From NCBI GenBank assembly GCA_049509675.1, contig JBEKZQ010000165.1, positions 1-12,472 of the forward strand: a stretch of 12,472 nt of DNA, read 5' to 3'. This stretch comes from JBEKZQ01 sp049509675 (lineage in GTDB: Bacteria > Planctomycetota > Planctomycetia > Pirellulales > Thermoguttaceae). The notes below the pieces were generated by a model, which did not search any database, was not told the DNA's origin, and saw only the letters and a program-made list of their open reading frames with translations. Positions 1 through 6,731 of the stretch are shown piece by piece; the stretch's first letter is position 1, and each line of letters begins with the position of its first letter. The position numbers and the translations under genes are program-made.

Positions 1-134
1 TCGGCCCGCCACCGTAGCAAACTGGGCCGTTGCAAGCCCGTGGGCCGACCAGAATCTGCAATTTGAGAACTCAAATCCTTTGATTTCGCTGACCACCCTA
101 CACGCGGCAGCGAACCCCATTTGCGAGAGCATGC
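1..134. other. Left-edge intergenic region, no gene recognised
   Basis: No reading frame here resembles a known protein. One + frame stays open from the edge to about 156, but its translation has no recognisable domain and it overlaps the start of the ABC ATPase. The first 48 bases contain a 7-bp inverted pair (TCGGCCC at 1-7, GGGCCGA at 42-48) that could be the end of an upstream terminator or repeat, but the left edge cuts it off. The GC content drops sharply at about 58-90, which marks the intergenic space before the ABC ATPase. Confidence 0.4.
61..76. promoter_or_regulatory. AT-rich palindrome upstream of the ABC ATPase
   Basis: A perfect inverted repeat with 7-bp arms, ATTTGAG (61-67) and CTCAAAT (70-76), is separated by AA. 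It lies about 60 bp before the ATPase start codon, where an operator or a short RNA hairpin would be plausible. The same AT-rich words (TCTCAAATTT) recur in the gap between the ATPase and permease genes, so it may instead belong to a dispersed intergenic repeat family. No convincing -35/-10 pair was found beside it. Confidence 0.35.
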
Positions 135-1046
135 ATGCAATCAGAAGTCGTTATTGAAACCCGAAATCTCACCAAAGTGTACCGGGATTTCTGGGGCCGG
201 CAAAAAGTGCGCGCCCTGAAGGCCCTCGATCTGGAGGTCCGCAAGGGCGAGATTTTCGGACTGCTGGGCCCCAACGGATCGGGCAAGACAACCACCATCA
301 AGCTGCTCTTGGGCCTGCTGTTTCCCACCAGCGGCCAGGCCCTGGTGTTCGGCCGCAGCGCAACGGAAGTGACCAAGAACGAACGGATCGGCTACTTGCC
401 CGAGGAATCGTACCTGTACAAGTTCCTCAACGCCGAAGAGACGCTGGATTTCTACGGCCGGCTGTTCAAAATGCCGCGCAAGGTGCGGCGGCAGCGGACC
501 GCCGACCTGATCGAGATGATGGGGCTGGGGTGGGCCAAACGCCGGCAATTGAAGGAGTATTCCAAGGGCATGACCCGCCTGATCGGCCTGGCCCAGGCCC
601 TGATCAACGATCCCGAGGTGCTCTTCCTCGACGAGCCGACCAGCGGCCTGGATCCGATCCACACCCACGAGATGAAGGTCCTGATCCGCGATCTGCAGCA
701 GCAGGGCAAGACGATCCTGATGTGCAGCCACCTGCTGGCCGACGTGCAGGACGTGTGCGACCGCATCGCCATCCTGCACCAGGGCGAATTGAAGGAGTTG
801 GGCCGGGTCGACACCCTCCTGAAGGTCCGCGACATAACCGAAATCCGCGCCTCGGGCCTGGACGCCGCAGCCCAGCAAGAGATCCGCGACGTGATCCTGC
901 GGCACCACGGCGAATTGCAGTCGCTGGGCAATCCCACCAGCACACTGGAAGAACTGTTTGTGAAGATCATCGCGGAGAGCGAAGCACATCCCGGCCGCCG
1001 CGTGCGGGGCGGACAAGTCGCTGACGACGGCCCGCCCTCACCCTGA
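135..1046 (+). CDS. ABC transporter ATP-binding protein
   Basis: This is the 303-residue cytoplasmic ATPase of an ABC-2 type (CcmA/NatA-like) transporter, which hydrolyses ATP to drive the membrane protein encoded next. Visible motifs in order are Walker A GPNGSGKTT (45-53), a Q-loop region GYLPEE (87-91) with Glu where Gln is common, the signature YSKGMTR (142-148) in place of LSGGQ, Walker B VLFLDEP (162-168), D-loop GLDP (171-174) and the switch His in SHLL (His199). The YSKGM and YLPEE variants are typical of this subfamily. About 80 residues follow the ATPase core, as usual for the group. An in-frame ATG at 135 follows a weak GAGAG at 125-129; the ATG at 131 is out of frame. The permease gene begins 61 bp downstream, which suggests one transcript. 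The substrate cannot be read from the sequence. Confidence 0.93.
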   Translation: MQSEVVIETRNLTKVYRDFWGRQKVRALKALDLEVRKGEIFGLLGPNGSGKTTTIKLLLGLLFPTSGQALVFGRSATEVTKNERIGYLPEESYLYKFLNAEETLDFYGRLFKMPRKVRRQRTADLIEMMGLGWAKRRQLKEYSKGMTRLIGLAQALINDPEVLFLDEPTSGLDPIHTHEMKVLIRDLQQQGKTILMCSHLLADVQDVCDRIAILHQGELKELGRVDTLLKVRDITEIRASGLDAAAQQEIRDVILRHHGELQSLGNPTSTLEELFVKIIAESEAHPGRRVRGGQVADDGPPSP

Positions 1047-1051
1047 GCGGG

Positions 1052-1098
1052 GATTTCAAATCTCAAATTTCAGATTTCAGATTTCAAATCTCAAATTT
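1052..1098. repeat. AT-rich 19-bp direct repeat between ATPase and permease genes
   Basis: A 19-base word, GATTTCAAATCTCAAATTT, occurs twice without mismatch, at 1052-1070 and 1080-1098, with a related CAGATTT word between the copies. It fills almost the whole gap between the two ABC genes and is strikingly AT-rich beside the GC-rich coding sequence. The complement of TCTCAAATT also appears at 60-68 upstream of the ATPase. It may be a dispersed intergenic repeat, a protein-binding site, or a leader that sets relative expression of the two genes. No function can be assigned from sequence alone. Confidence 0.75.
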
Positions 1099-1107
1099 GC
1101 ATGAGCC

Positions 1108-3234
1108 ATGCCGATTGAATCCAACGACGTGATGCCGCTGCTCGACTGGCTGCTGGGGCCAGGCTGGTACGGCGCTTGGCTCTGGCAGCCGCTGGTGCTG
1201 GCGATTGCCATTTTCGTTTTCGGCGGCCCACTGGTTTGGGGCCTCATGAAAGTGTGCAAGGGCTCCGACCGGGCGGCACAAGTCCTGGGTCGCCTGCTGG
1301 CTTGGGGCGTGCTGCTGCCGGCGATCATTGTCGGGCTGGTGGCGGGAGTGCGGGCGTTGATCGCCGTGCTGGCCAATCTGGGTGTGGCCCACGTGCAGGC
1401 GATCCTCTCGCGCGCGGACGCCCTGCTTTCCTTCCTGTTGCGCGTCTCGCAGGTGGTTCTGGGCGTCGGTTGGTTCGTCGGCGCGCTCTATTATTGGGTC
1501 CTGGTGATCGGCCTGGGGATCCTGGTGTTCCTGGCGGTGGGGTTCTTCGTGGCCACGTTGCGGAGCGGCCCCAGGTATGCCCTCCGCGCGGTCGATGAGG
1601 CCCTGGCCGCACTGGTGGCCGACCTGGGACGCCTGTCGCCGCGCCGCGTCTGGGCCCTCGCGGCCCTGGCCATGAAAGAGTCGATCCGGCGGAAGGTGGT
1701 GGTCGTGTTCATCGTCTTTGTCCTCATCCTGCTGTTCGCCGGCTGGTTTCTCGATCCCCGCAACGTCAACCCGGCCCGCTTGTACCTGGGATTCGTGCTC
1801 ACGGCCACCAGCTACCTGGTCTGGGCATTGGCGCTGTTTATCAGTTCCCTGAGCCTGCCCGCCGACGTCAAGAGTCGTACGCTGCACACCGTCGTGACCA
1901 AGCCGGTGCGAAAGAGCGAGATCGTTCTGGGCCGCATCCTGGGATTCTCCCTGGTCGGCACCGTCCTGCTGGCGGGCATGGGCCTGATCAGTTATGTCTT
2001 CGTGATCCGCGGGTTGTCGCACACGCACCCACTGGCGGCCGGCGATTTGCGTGCCGTGGGCGGCGCCAGCGGCAGCCAGACGCCTGCCCTGAAAGGTCTG
2101 ACCGGCAAAGCCCGCGAACATCGCCACGAGGTTTACATCGATCCGTTCGGCAAGACGCGCGTCGAAATGCAACAGGGGCATTGGCACGAGTTGACCATCA
2201 GCGGCTCAGGCGATCAAGCCGTGTACACGCTCGGCCCGCCCGTGGGCGACCTTGTGGCCCGGGTGCCGATGTACGGCAAGCTGCGTTTCAAGGACCGCAA
2301 GGGCGGCGACGCCGAACGTGGCGTGAACGTGGGCGACGAATGGACCTATCGCAGCTTCATCGACGGCGGCACCAACGCCTGCGCCATCTGGAACTTCCAG
2401 GGCATCCGCGCAGCGATGTTTCCCGACGGCATTCCCGTGGAACTGACCATCGAAGTCTTCCGCACGCACAAAGGCGACATGACCAAGGGCGTGTTGGGAA
2501 GCCTCTGGGTGCGCAACCCGGAAACCGCTCGCAAGGTCGAGGTCCGCAACTTCCTGGCCAAGAAGTTCGCCACCGACACGCAGTTCATTCCCCGCCTGTT
2601 GGAAGACGAGAACGGCGAGAAGGTCGATCTGTTCCGCGACATCGTCACGCCGGACGGACAAGTGGAGATCATGCTGTACTGCCTGGAGGGCGGGCAGTAT
2701 TTCGGCGCCGCCCAGGCCGACGTGTACTTCCGCGCCCGCGACGGCTCGTTCTGGCTGAACTTCGTCAAGGGCTACGCCGGAATCTGGCTGCAAATGGTGC
2801 TGGTGATCGCCCTGGGCACGCTGCTGAGCACCTTCCTGAGCGGGCCGGTGGCCTTCGTCGCCACCCTGGGCGCGCTGTGCGGCGGCCTGTTCGTCAGCTT
2901 CATGAACGAGTTGGCGGTCGGCAAGGTCCTCGGCGGCGGACCCTTCGAGTCGATGATCCGCCTGGCAACCCAGCAGAACCAGGTTACCGACCTCGAGCCC
3001 GGGCTGAAGACCACCGTGGCCCAGATGACCGACAAGGTGGTGGGCGTGATCATGGGGGCCATGGCGGCCGTGCTCCCGCCCTTCGGCGACTTCAGCTACG
3101 CCGACCACGTGGCCTACGGCTTCGACGTCGGCGGCGACCTGCTCATGCGCAGCATCTTCCGGGCGGCCGCGTACCTCGTGCCGCTGTTCGTCGCCGGTTA
3201 CTTGTTCCTGAAAACGCGGGAGGTGGGGCGATGA
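1108..3234 (+). CDS. ABC-2 type permease with large inserted soluble domain
   Basis: This 708-residue integral membrane protein probably partners the preceding ATPase. Hydrophobic segments are visible near residues 28-48, 64-86, 117-150 (probably two), 197-214, 225-247, 276-300, 556-577, 579-597 and 685-702. The stretch at 255-279, containing RTLHTVVTKPVRKSEIVLG, matches the cytoplasmic element usual in ABC-2/NosY-like permeases just before a membrane helix. Between the helices at 276-300 and 556-577 lies a polar domain of about 250 residues with no membrane segment, which should sit outside the cytoplasmic membrane. ABC-2 permeases are commonly much shorter, so this insertion and the extra N-terminal helices are the odd features. 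The stop overlaps the next gene's start (ATGA), so the two are translationally coupled. Substrate unknown; family assignment is good, exact topology is approximate. Confidence 0.88.
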   Translation: MPIESNDVMPLLDWLLGPGWYGAWLWQPLVLAIAIFVFGGPLVWGLMKVCKGSDRAAQVLGRLLAWGVLLPAIIVGLVAGVRALIAVLANLGVAHVQAILSRADALLSFLLRVSQVVLGVGWFVGALYYWVLVIGLGILVFLAVGFFVATLRSGPRYALRAVDEALAALVADLGRLSPRRVWALAALAMKESIRRKVVVVFIVFVLILLFAGWFLDPRNVNPARLYLGFVLTATSYLVWALALFISSLSLPADVKSRTLHTVVTKPVRKSEIVLGRILGFSLVGTVLLAGMGLISYVFVIRGLSHTHPLAAGDLRAVGGASGSQTPALKGLTGKAREHRHEVYIDPFGKTRVEMQQGHWHELTISGSGDQAVYTLGPPVGDLVARVPMYGKLRFKDRKGGDAERGVNVGDEWTYRSFIDGGTNACAIWNFQGIRAAMFPDGIPVELTIEVFRTHKGDMTKGVLGSLWVRNPETARKVEVRNFLAKKFATDTQFIPRLLEDENGEKVDLFRDIVTPDGQVEIMLYCLEGGQYFGAAQADVYFRARDGSFWLNFVKGYAGIWLQMVLVIALGTLLSTFLSGPVAFVATLGALCGGLFVSFMNELAVGKVLGGGPFESMIRLATQQNQVTDLEPGLKTTVAQMTDKVVGVIMGAMAAVLPPFGDFSYADHVAYGFDVGGDLLMRSIFRAAAYLVPLFVAGYLFLKTREVGR
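3219..3225 (+). promoter_or_regulatory. Ribosome-binding site fixing the start of the TPR-like gene
   Basis: GGAGGTG at 3219-3225 lies 5 bases before the ATG at 3231 and inside the last codons of the permease gene. It is the clearest Shine-Dalgarno of the ABC cluster and supports the ATG at 3231 over the upstream in-frame extension, which is only the permease gene read in another frame. Confidence 0.7.
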
Positions 3235-4748
3235 ATCCGCGCAAACCGTTCCTCTGGAAAGTGGCGTACCTGGTGGCCATCGGCGCCCTGCTGATGCCGC
3301 TGTTCATGCTCAGTCAGCCCGCCACCAGCGGCGTGCCCGGCGGCGAGCAGGCCGGCCGGCCGGGCGGATGGCTGGCGCGGCTCCGCGAGAAACACCATCT
3401 CAGCCAGACCCAACTCGGGCAAATCGATCCCACCAGCGAGACCATCAAGCTGGCCACGCTCGGCATGCGCGGCGTGGCCGCCGACATCTTGTGGACCAAG
3501 GCCAACGACTACCAGAAGAAAAAGGACTGGACCAACCTCTCGGCCACGCTGGAGCAAATCACCAAGCTGCAGCCGCACTTCATCGCCGTGTGGCGGCACC
3601 AGGCCTGGAACCTGTCCTACAATGTCTCGGTGGCCTTCGACGACTACCACGAGAAGTATCAATGGGTGATCCGCGGCATCGAGTTCCTCAAGGAAGGCGT
3701 CGCGAACAACGACAAGGAACCCAGGCTGCTCTGGGACCTGGGCTGGTTCATCGCCCAGAAGATCGGCCGCGCCGACGAGCACAAACTGTACCGCCGCTTG
3801 TTCAAGGCCGACGACGATTTCCAAGGCTCCCGCGCAGGCGAGGAACGCGACAACTGGCTGGTGGGCAAGAGTTACTTCCGCCAGGCCGAAGAACTGGCCA
3901 ACCTGGGCGTGCCGGTCAAAGGCATGGGCCTGCTGATCTTCTACTCCGACGCCCCCATGTGTCAGATGAACTACGCCGAGGCCCTGGAAAAGGAGGGACG
4001 CTTCGACGAAGTGGCCAGTCGGGCCTGGAAACAGGCCTCCACCGATTGGTACGACTTCGGCCAGCGCGATATCCCCACCTCCTGGGGCGTCACCATCCAT
4101 TTGAACGACCAGGAAGTTCACGACGCGGCCGCGAAAAAGGACCTCGATGCCCTGGAGAAGCTTCAGCCCGGTCTGCACGTGAAGATCGCCGCCGAGAAGC
4201 GAAAGACCCTTACCCCAGCCCAGCTTAAGGCGGTGGACACCCCTCTGGAAAAACGCACCCCCAAGCAACTCGAGTTGGCCAGCAAGGCCGAGCCGCTCCT
4301 CCAAGTCAGCCATGAGGAAGTCGCCCGGCGGATCACCGGGCACAGTCGCGACGCAGCATTGGCCCTGGCCCGCTCCGCCGCCAACCATGAACAACTGGCG
4401 ACCTACGGACGACGCGAGCGCCAGACGGTCAATTTCGATTATTGGCGGCTGCGGGCCCAGGTGGAGCAGGATCCCGATGCGATCGCCGCCCGCAAGGCGA
4501 TCTACCAGGGCGAGCAGGCCTACGAGCACGGCGAGTTGCTTCCCGCCAAGGCGGCCTACGATCGAGGACTGGCCGGCTGGCACAAGGTGCTGGATCGTTA
4601 TCCGGGCCTGAAAACCGATGAGACGCACACCATGGTCAGCGACCTGATGGATACCATCAAAGACTACCGCAAACTGCTGGAGAAGTTGGATGAGCCGCTG
4701 CCCAAGCCGTTCATTCTGCAAGACGTGATCGACATCAAGAAGCAATAG
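3231..4748 (+). CDS. Membrane-anchored helical (TPR-like) protein of the ABC cluster
   Basis: The 505-residue product begins with a short basic head and one hydrophobic segment (about residues 9-28), best read as an uncleaved membrane anchor with the rest outside the cytoplasm. The remainder is charged, rich in Lys, Glu, Ala, Trp and Tyr, and has a helix-turn-helix periodicity resembling tetratricopeptide repeats. Examples are the segments around residues 85-125 (LSATLEQITKLQPHFIAVWR) and near 415-460 (QGEQAYEHGELLPAKAAYDR), where an Ala/Gly/Tyr spacing typical of TPRs is visible. No catalytic motif or cysteine was seen. The ATG overlaps the permease stop by four bases behind a strong RBS, so the two proteins are probably made together and may form one complex. 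It could be a scaffold or substrate-handling subunit. The function is not known to me. Confidence 0.82.
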   Translation: MNPRKPFLWKVAYLVAIGALLMPLFMLSQPATSGVPGGEQAGRPGGWLARLREKHHLSQTQLGQIDPTSETIKLATLGMRGVAADILWTKANDYQKKKDWTNLSATLEQITKLQPHFIAVWRHQAWNLSYNVSVAFDDYHEKYQWVIRGIEFLKEGVANNDKEPRLLWDLGWFIAQKIGRADEHKLYRRLFKADDDFQGSRAGEERDNWLVGKSYFRQAEELANLGVPVKGMGLLIFYSDAPMCQMNYAEALEKEGRFDEVASRAWKQASTDWYDFGQRDIPTSWGVTIHLNDQEVHDAAAKKDLDALEKLQPGLHVKIAAEKRKTLTPAQLKAVDTPLEKRTPKQLELASKAEPLLQVSHEEVARRITGHSRDAALALARSAANHEQLATYGRRERQTVNFDYWRLRAQVEQDPDAIAARKAIYQGEQAYEHGELLPAKAAYDRGLAGWHKVLDRYPGLKTDETHTMVSDLMDTIKDYRKLLEKLDEPLPKPFILQDVIDIKKQ

Positions 4749-4881
4749 CGGTTAACCCGGCCGCTTGATCGCCTTTCCGCTCGGCGTTAGACTTATGCTG
4801 GGTGTTTCGGCGGCGGAGCAGGTTTCCGCATCGAGTTGGGCAGCGACCCCTTGTGCCGCGTCGGGTTATTGAGGCGAGTCC

Positions 4882-5556
4882 ATGGCAAATTCCGTCCTGT
4901 TCGAAGAGCAAGTCGAGATCCCTTTCGTCCACTCGCTCGCCGACTTTCGCGATTGGGCCGCGTCCGAAAGTTTCCCGGAGCGCGGAAGGATCGACTTTAT
5001 CACCGGCCGCATCGAGGTGGATATGTCACCGGAAGATCTCTTTTCGCACGGGACGTTGAAGACGGAGATTGTCCGCGCCCTGGGCAATATCGTGAAAGCC
5101 GCCGGGATGGGCCAACTGTTCAGCGATTGCACGCGGGTTTCCTCTCCGGACGCCGATCTGTCCGTGGAGCCGGACATCGTTTTCATCGCCGAGGAATCGT
5201 TGGACAGCGGTCGCATCCGCCTGGTTCCCAAGGCGAGCCTCGAGCCGGGCCGTTACGTGGAGTTGGAAGGCCCGGCCGACTTGATCGTGGAAATCGTCAG
5301 CGATAGCTCGGCCACGAAAGACACGCAGCGGCTCCCCGCAGCCTACTGGCGGGCGGGCGTCCGCGAGTTCTGGCTGGCCGATGCCCGCGGCCCTGCCCTT
5401 CTGTTCCAGATCTACCACGCCGGTCCATCGGCCTATCAACCTGCCCAGGCCGACTCCGAGGGCTTCCAGTATTCCACCGTCCTGGCCAAGTGGTTTCGCC
5501 TCACGCGTCAATCCGCTTCGCACGGGCGGTGGACTTACGACCTGCAGGAAAAATGA
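4882..5556 (+). CDS. Uma2 family protein (PD-(D/E)XK nuclease fold)
   Basis: This 224-residue protein has the layout of the Uma2/DUF820 family, predicted restriction-endonuclease-like proteins common in cyanobacteria and planctomycetes. Visible elements are an N-terminal segment GRIEVDMSP (43-50 region) followed by His56, the acidic strand VEPDIVF with Asp98, the strand LIVEIVS with Glu137, Lys146 after SSAT, and the family-typical YWRAGVREFWLAD (155-167). Asp98, Glu137 and Lys146 are the likely metal/catalytic residues by family analogy. The length is normal. The start ATG follows GAGGCGAG at 4871-4878. The biological role of Uma2 proteins is unsettled, and no partner is encoded beside it. 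The stop codon coincides with the breakpoint of a transposase remnant on the other strand, so the last few residues may have been altered by that rearrangement. Confidence 0.88.
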   Translation: MANSVLFEEQVEIPFVHSLADFRDWAASESFPERGRIDFITGRIEVDMSPEDLFSHGTLKTEIVRALGNIVKAAGMGQLFSDCTRVSSPDADLSVEPDIVFIAEESLDSGRIRLVPKASLEPGRYVELEGPADLIVEIVSDSSATKDTQRLPAAYWRAGVREFWLADARGPALLFQIYHAGPSAYQPAQADSEGFQYSTVLAKWFRLTRQSASHGRWTYDLQEK

Positions 5557-5701
5557 CGCCGGCGGTCTGGATGCCATCGCCGCGCTGGCGCAGGAAGCGC
5601 AGCCGGTCGTCGTCGGTCCAGAAGATCTCGGCCCGCCCGTTGCCGCGGGAGACAACGTGGTAGAGGGCGTCGGGAAAGTCGATGCGGGGCGGTCGGGGCA
5701 T
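5557..5701 (-). pseudogene. REP-associated tyrosine transposase, N-terminal stub
   Basis: From the ATG at 5701 the minus strand encodes MPRPPRIDFPDALYHVVSRG followed by NGRAEIFWTDDDRLRFL, the usual N-terminus of Y1/IS200-like REP-associated tyrosine transposases (RAYT). Resemblance stops after about 49 residues (QTAGV), where the frame runs into the antisense of the Uma2 gene and ends at 5501. The HUH metal-binding motif and the catalytic tyrosine are missing, so it cannot be active. The breakpoint falls within a few bases of the Uma2 stop codon (5554-5556), suggesting a deletion or recombination that removed the rest of the gene. RAYTs are normally flanked by the palindromes they mobilise, and a palindrome-rich element begins 44 bp upstream. 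Confidence 0.82.
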
Positions 5702-5745
5702 GCCGCCATTGAACCGGAACCAGCCGTCGCCGTAAATATTGAACG

Positions 5746-6072
5746 CCGATTTCCGCGGAGGGAAACCGACTCACACTTTTGACCGCGGGGAAGCGGTTTT
5801 CGCCGTGTTTTCTTGGGGTTGGTGTGAGTCGGTTTTCCCGCTGGCACCTTTGAACTCGGGTAGTCAGACCGAGGACGTTGGCCACAATCGGGGCGTTTTC
5901 CTCGGGTCTTACGGCAATTCGCATCGACCCCCTCAGAATTTGACTTTACCATTCCCGTTGGTTTGTCCAAAAAATCAACTCACATTCCGAACGGCCAATT
6001 GCCGCGGAATCCGCAGGAAATCGAGCGGATTGGGCCTGAAATGTGAGTCGATTTCGGCCCCGCGGAAATCGG
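5746..6072. repeat. Palindrome-rich element with ~30-bp terminal inverted repeats
   Basis: The ends are inverted copies. CCGATTTCCGCGG at 5746-5758 matches the complement of 6060-6072 exactly. A second match, AAACCGACTCACA on the left and its complement with one substitution on the right (TGTGAGTCGATTT, 6042-6054), follows after a short spacer differing by one base. Inside are three further imperfect palindromes: 5760-5776 with 5822-5839, 5866-5875 with 5899-5909, and 5976-5988 with 6040-6052. The first and third share the core GACTCACA/TGTGAGTC. No protein-coding gene is evident; the short frames here look fortuitous. It resembles a non-autonomous (MITE- or REP-like) element beside the RAYT stub. 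Its right end abuts the truncated DDE transposase, whose frame reads through it. Confidence 0.7.
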
Positions 6073-6616
6073 TGAATAATGATGCTGGAGTGTCCAAAAT
6101 CTCCTCATTTTCGCTGGTGGGCGCTCCTGCGTAGGTCTGGAGCGGCTCGATCACCAACGGGAACAACTGCCACCGCCGCACCCGCACGTAAGCCTCAAAC
6201 AACATGTAACCCGGCGCGGTCCGTTTCTCTGGATCGCTGCCGTCTCGCACCCGCCCAAGCCCCTCCAAGTGACGCGCATAATACTTGGCGACGTCCGTCA
6301 GATCGCCCACGATCAAGGTATCGTCACCGACCATGGCGGCCGACCACTCCAGCAACCCGTCCATGACGGGTCGCATGCTCCAGTGCTCGCTGTCGAGGTG
6401 GCGGCTCAGTCGTTTCTCATCGGCATGTATGTTGTTCGCCCCCGATCCGAAAGACCGGGCAATCCTGGTTAAATGCACGTGACCCGAAATCACCAGCCCG
6501 ACGACCATTTCCTGAAGGAACCGCTGGCGGCGACTATCGGAAACCCATCTTGCCACATGCCGGGCAAAGCCGTACAACCTCTGACGTACCTCCTTGCGCA
6601 ATCCGTTGCTAGTCAT
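5975..6616 (-). pseudogene. Truncated DDE (IS4-like) transposase
   Basis: The minus-strand frame from ATG 6616 gives 213 residues, of which about 1-176 look like the N-terminal part of an IS4-like DDE transposase. There is a basic helical N-terminus (MTSNGLRKEVRQRLYGFARH), a segment around GANNIHADEKRLSRHL (59-74), and the first-aspartate region DDTLIVGDLTDVAKYYA (98-114), with Asp105 or Asp108 the probable first catalytic residue. After residue 176 (EEILDT) the frame enters the neighbouring inverted-repeat element and ends at 5975, so the later catalytic Asp and Glu and the C-terminal half are absent. The start is supported by a perfect AAAGGAGG five bases upstream. An in-frame TTG at 6652 is possible but lacks such support. 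It is inactive unless complemented from elsewhere. Confidence 0.8.
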
Positions 6617-6620
6617 CTTG

Positions 6621-6664
6621 GCCTCCTTTCGCTCTTTTTGTCCTAACTCCAAGCGAAAGGAGGC
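6621..6664 (-). promoter_or_regulatory. 13-bp hairpin masking the transposase ribosome-binding site
   Basis: GCCTCCTTTCGCT (6621-6633, + strand) and AGCGAAAGGAGGC (6652-6664) are perfect inverted repeats around an 18-base loop. In minus-strand RNA the 3' arm contains the AAAGGAGG Shine-Dalgarno of the transposase (6629-6622) and ends four bases before its ATG. A transcript entering from upstream would fold and hide the RBS. One starting inside the loop would leave it free. This is the arrangement known in IS10 and IS50, where read-in transcripts are not translated. Function here is inference. Confidence 0.75.
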
Positions 6665-6692
6665 TTTATTTCGCGATCTATGTCAAGACCAA

Positions 6693-6711
6693 CACTGGGT
6701 GAACTCCAGTG
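6693..6711 (-). terminator. Weak hairpin downstream of lpd
   Basis: CACTGG (6693-6698) and CCAGTG (6706-6711) pair around a 7-base loop about 20 bp past the lpd stop. On the minus strand the stem is followed by TTGGTCTT, a poor U-tract. It is the only terminator-like structure after the pyruvate dehydrogenase operon, but it is weak and could equally be part of the end of the neighbouring insertion sequence. Confidence 0.3.
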
Positions 6712-6731
6712 CTTGTGACCTCATAGAGCCG

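Noticed and set aside
1..48. Inverted pair TCGGCCC / GGGCCGA at the left edge
   Set aside because: The arms are 34 bp apart and truncated by the window edge. A pair like this is expected by chance in GC-rich DNA.
2181..3230. A 350-codon N-terminal extension of the TPR-like protein
   Set aside because: The extension is the permease gene read in another frame and is Arg-rich. A strong RBS and a membrane anchor start at 3231 instead.
4765..4799. Possible promoter for the Uma2 gene (TTGATC, TATGCT)
   Set aside because: The hexamers are 23 bp apart, too far for a sigma70 promoter, and closer -35 candidates are poor.
5739..6134. Short + strand frame of 131 codons across the palindromic element
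   Set aside because: It runs through inverted repeats and into antisense transposase sequence; no domain, no RBS and no codon bias typical of the neighbours.
4882..6616. A defence island built around the Uma2 nuclease-fold protein
   Set aside because: The neighbours are inactive transposase fragments and palindromic repeats; there is no methyltransferase, helicase, toxin-antitoxin pair or other defence partner.
6681..6686. Perfect TTGACA on the minus strand upstream of the transposase remnant
   Set aside because: As a -35 it would predict a start inside the hairpin loop, which is attractive, but no acceptable -10 is found 15-19 bp downstream, so it is not listed as a promoter.
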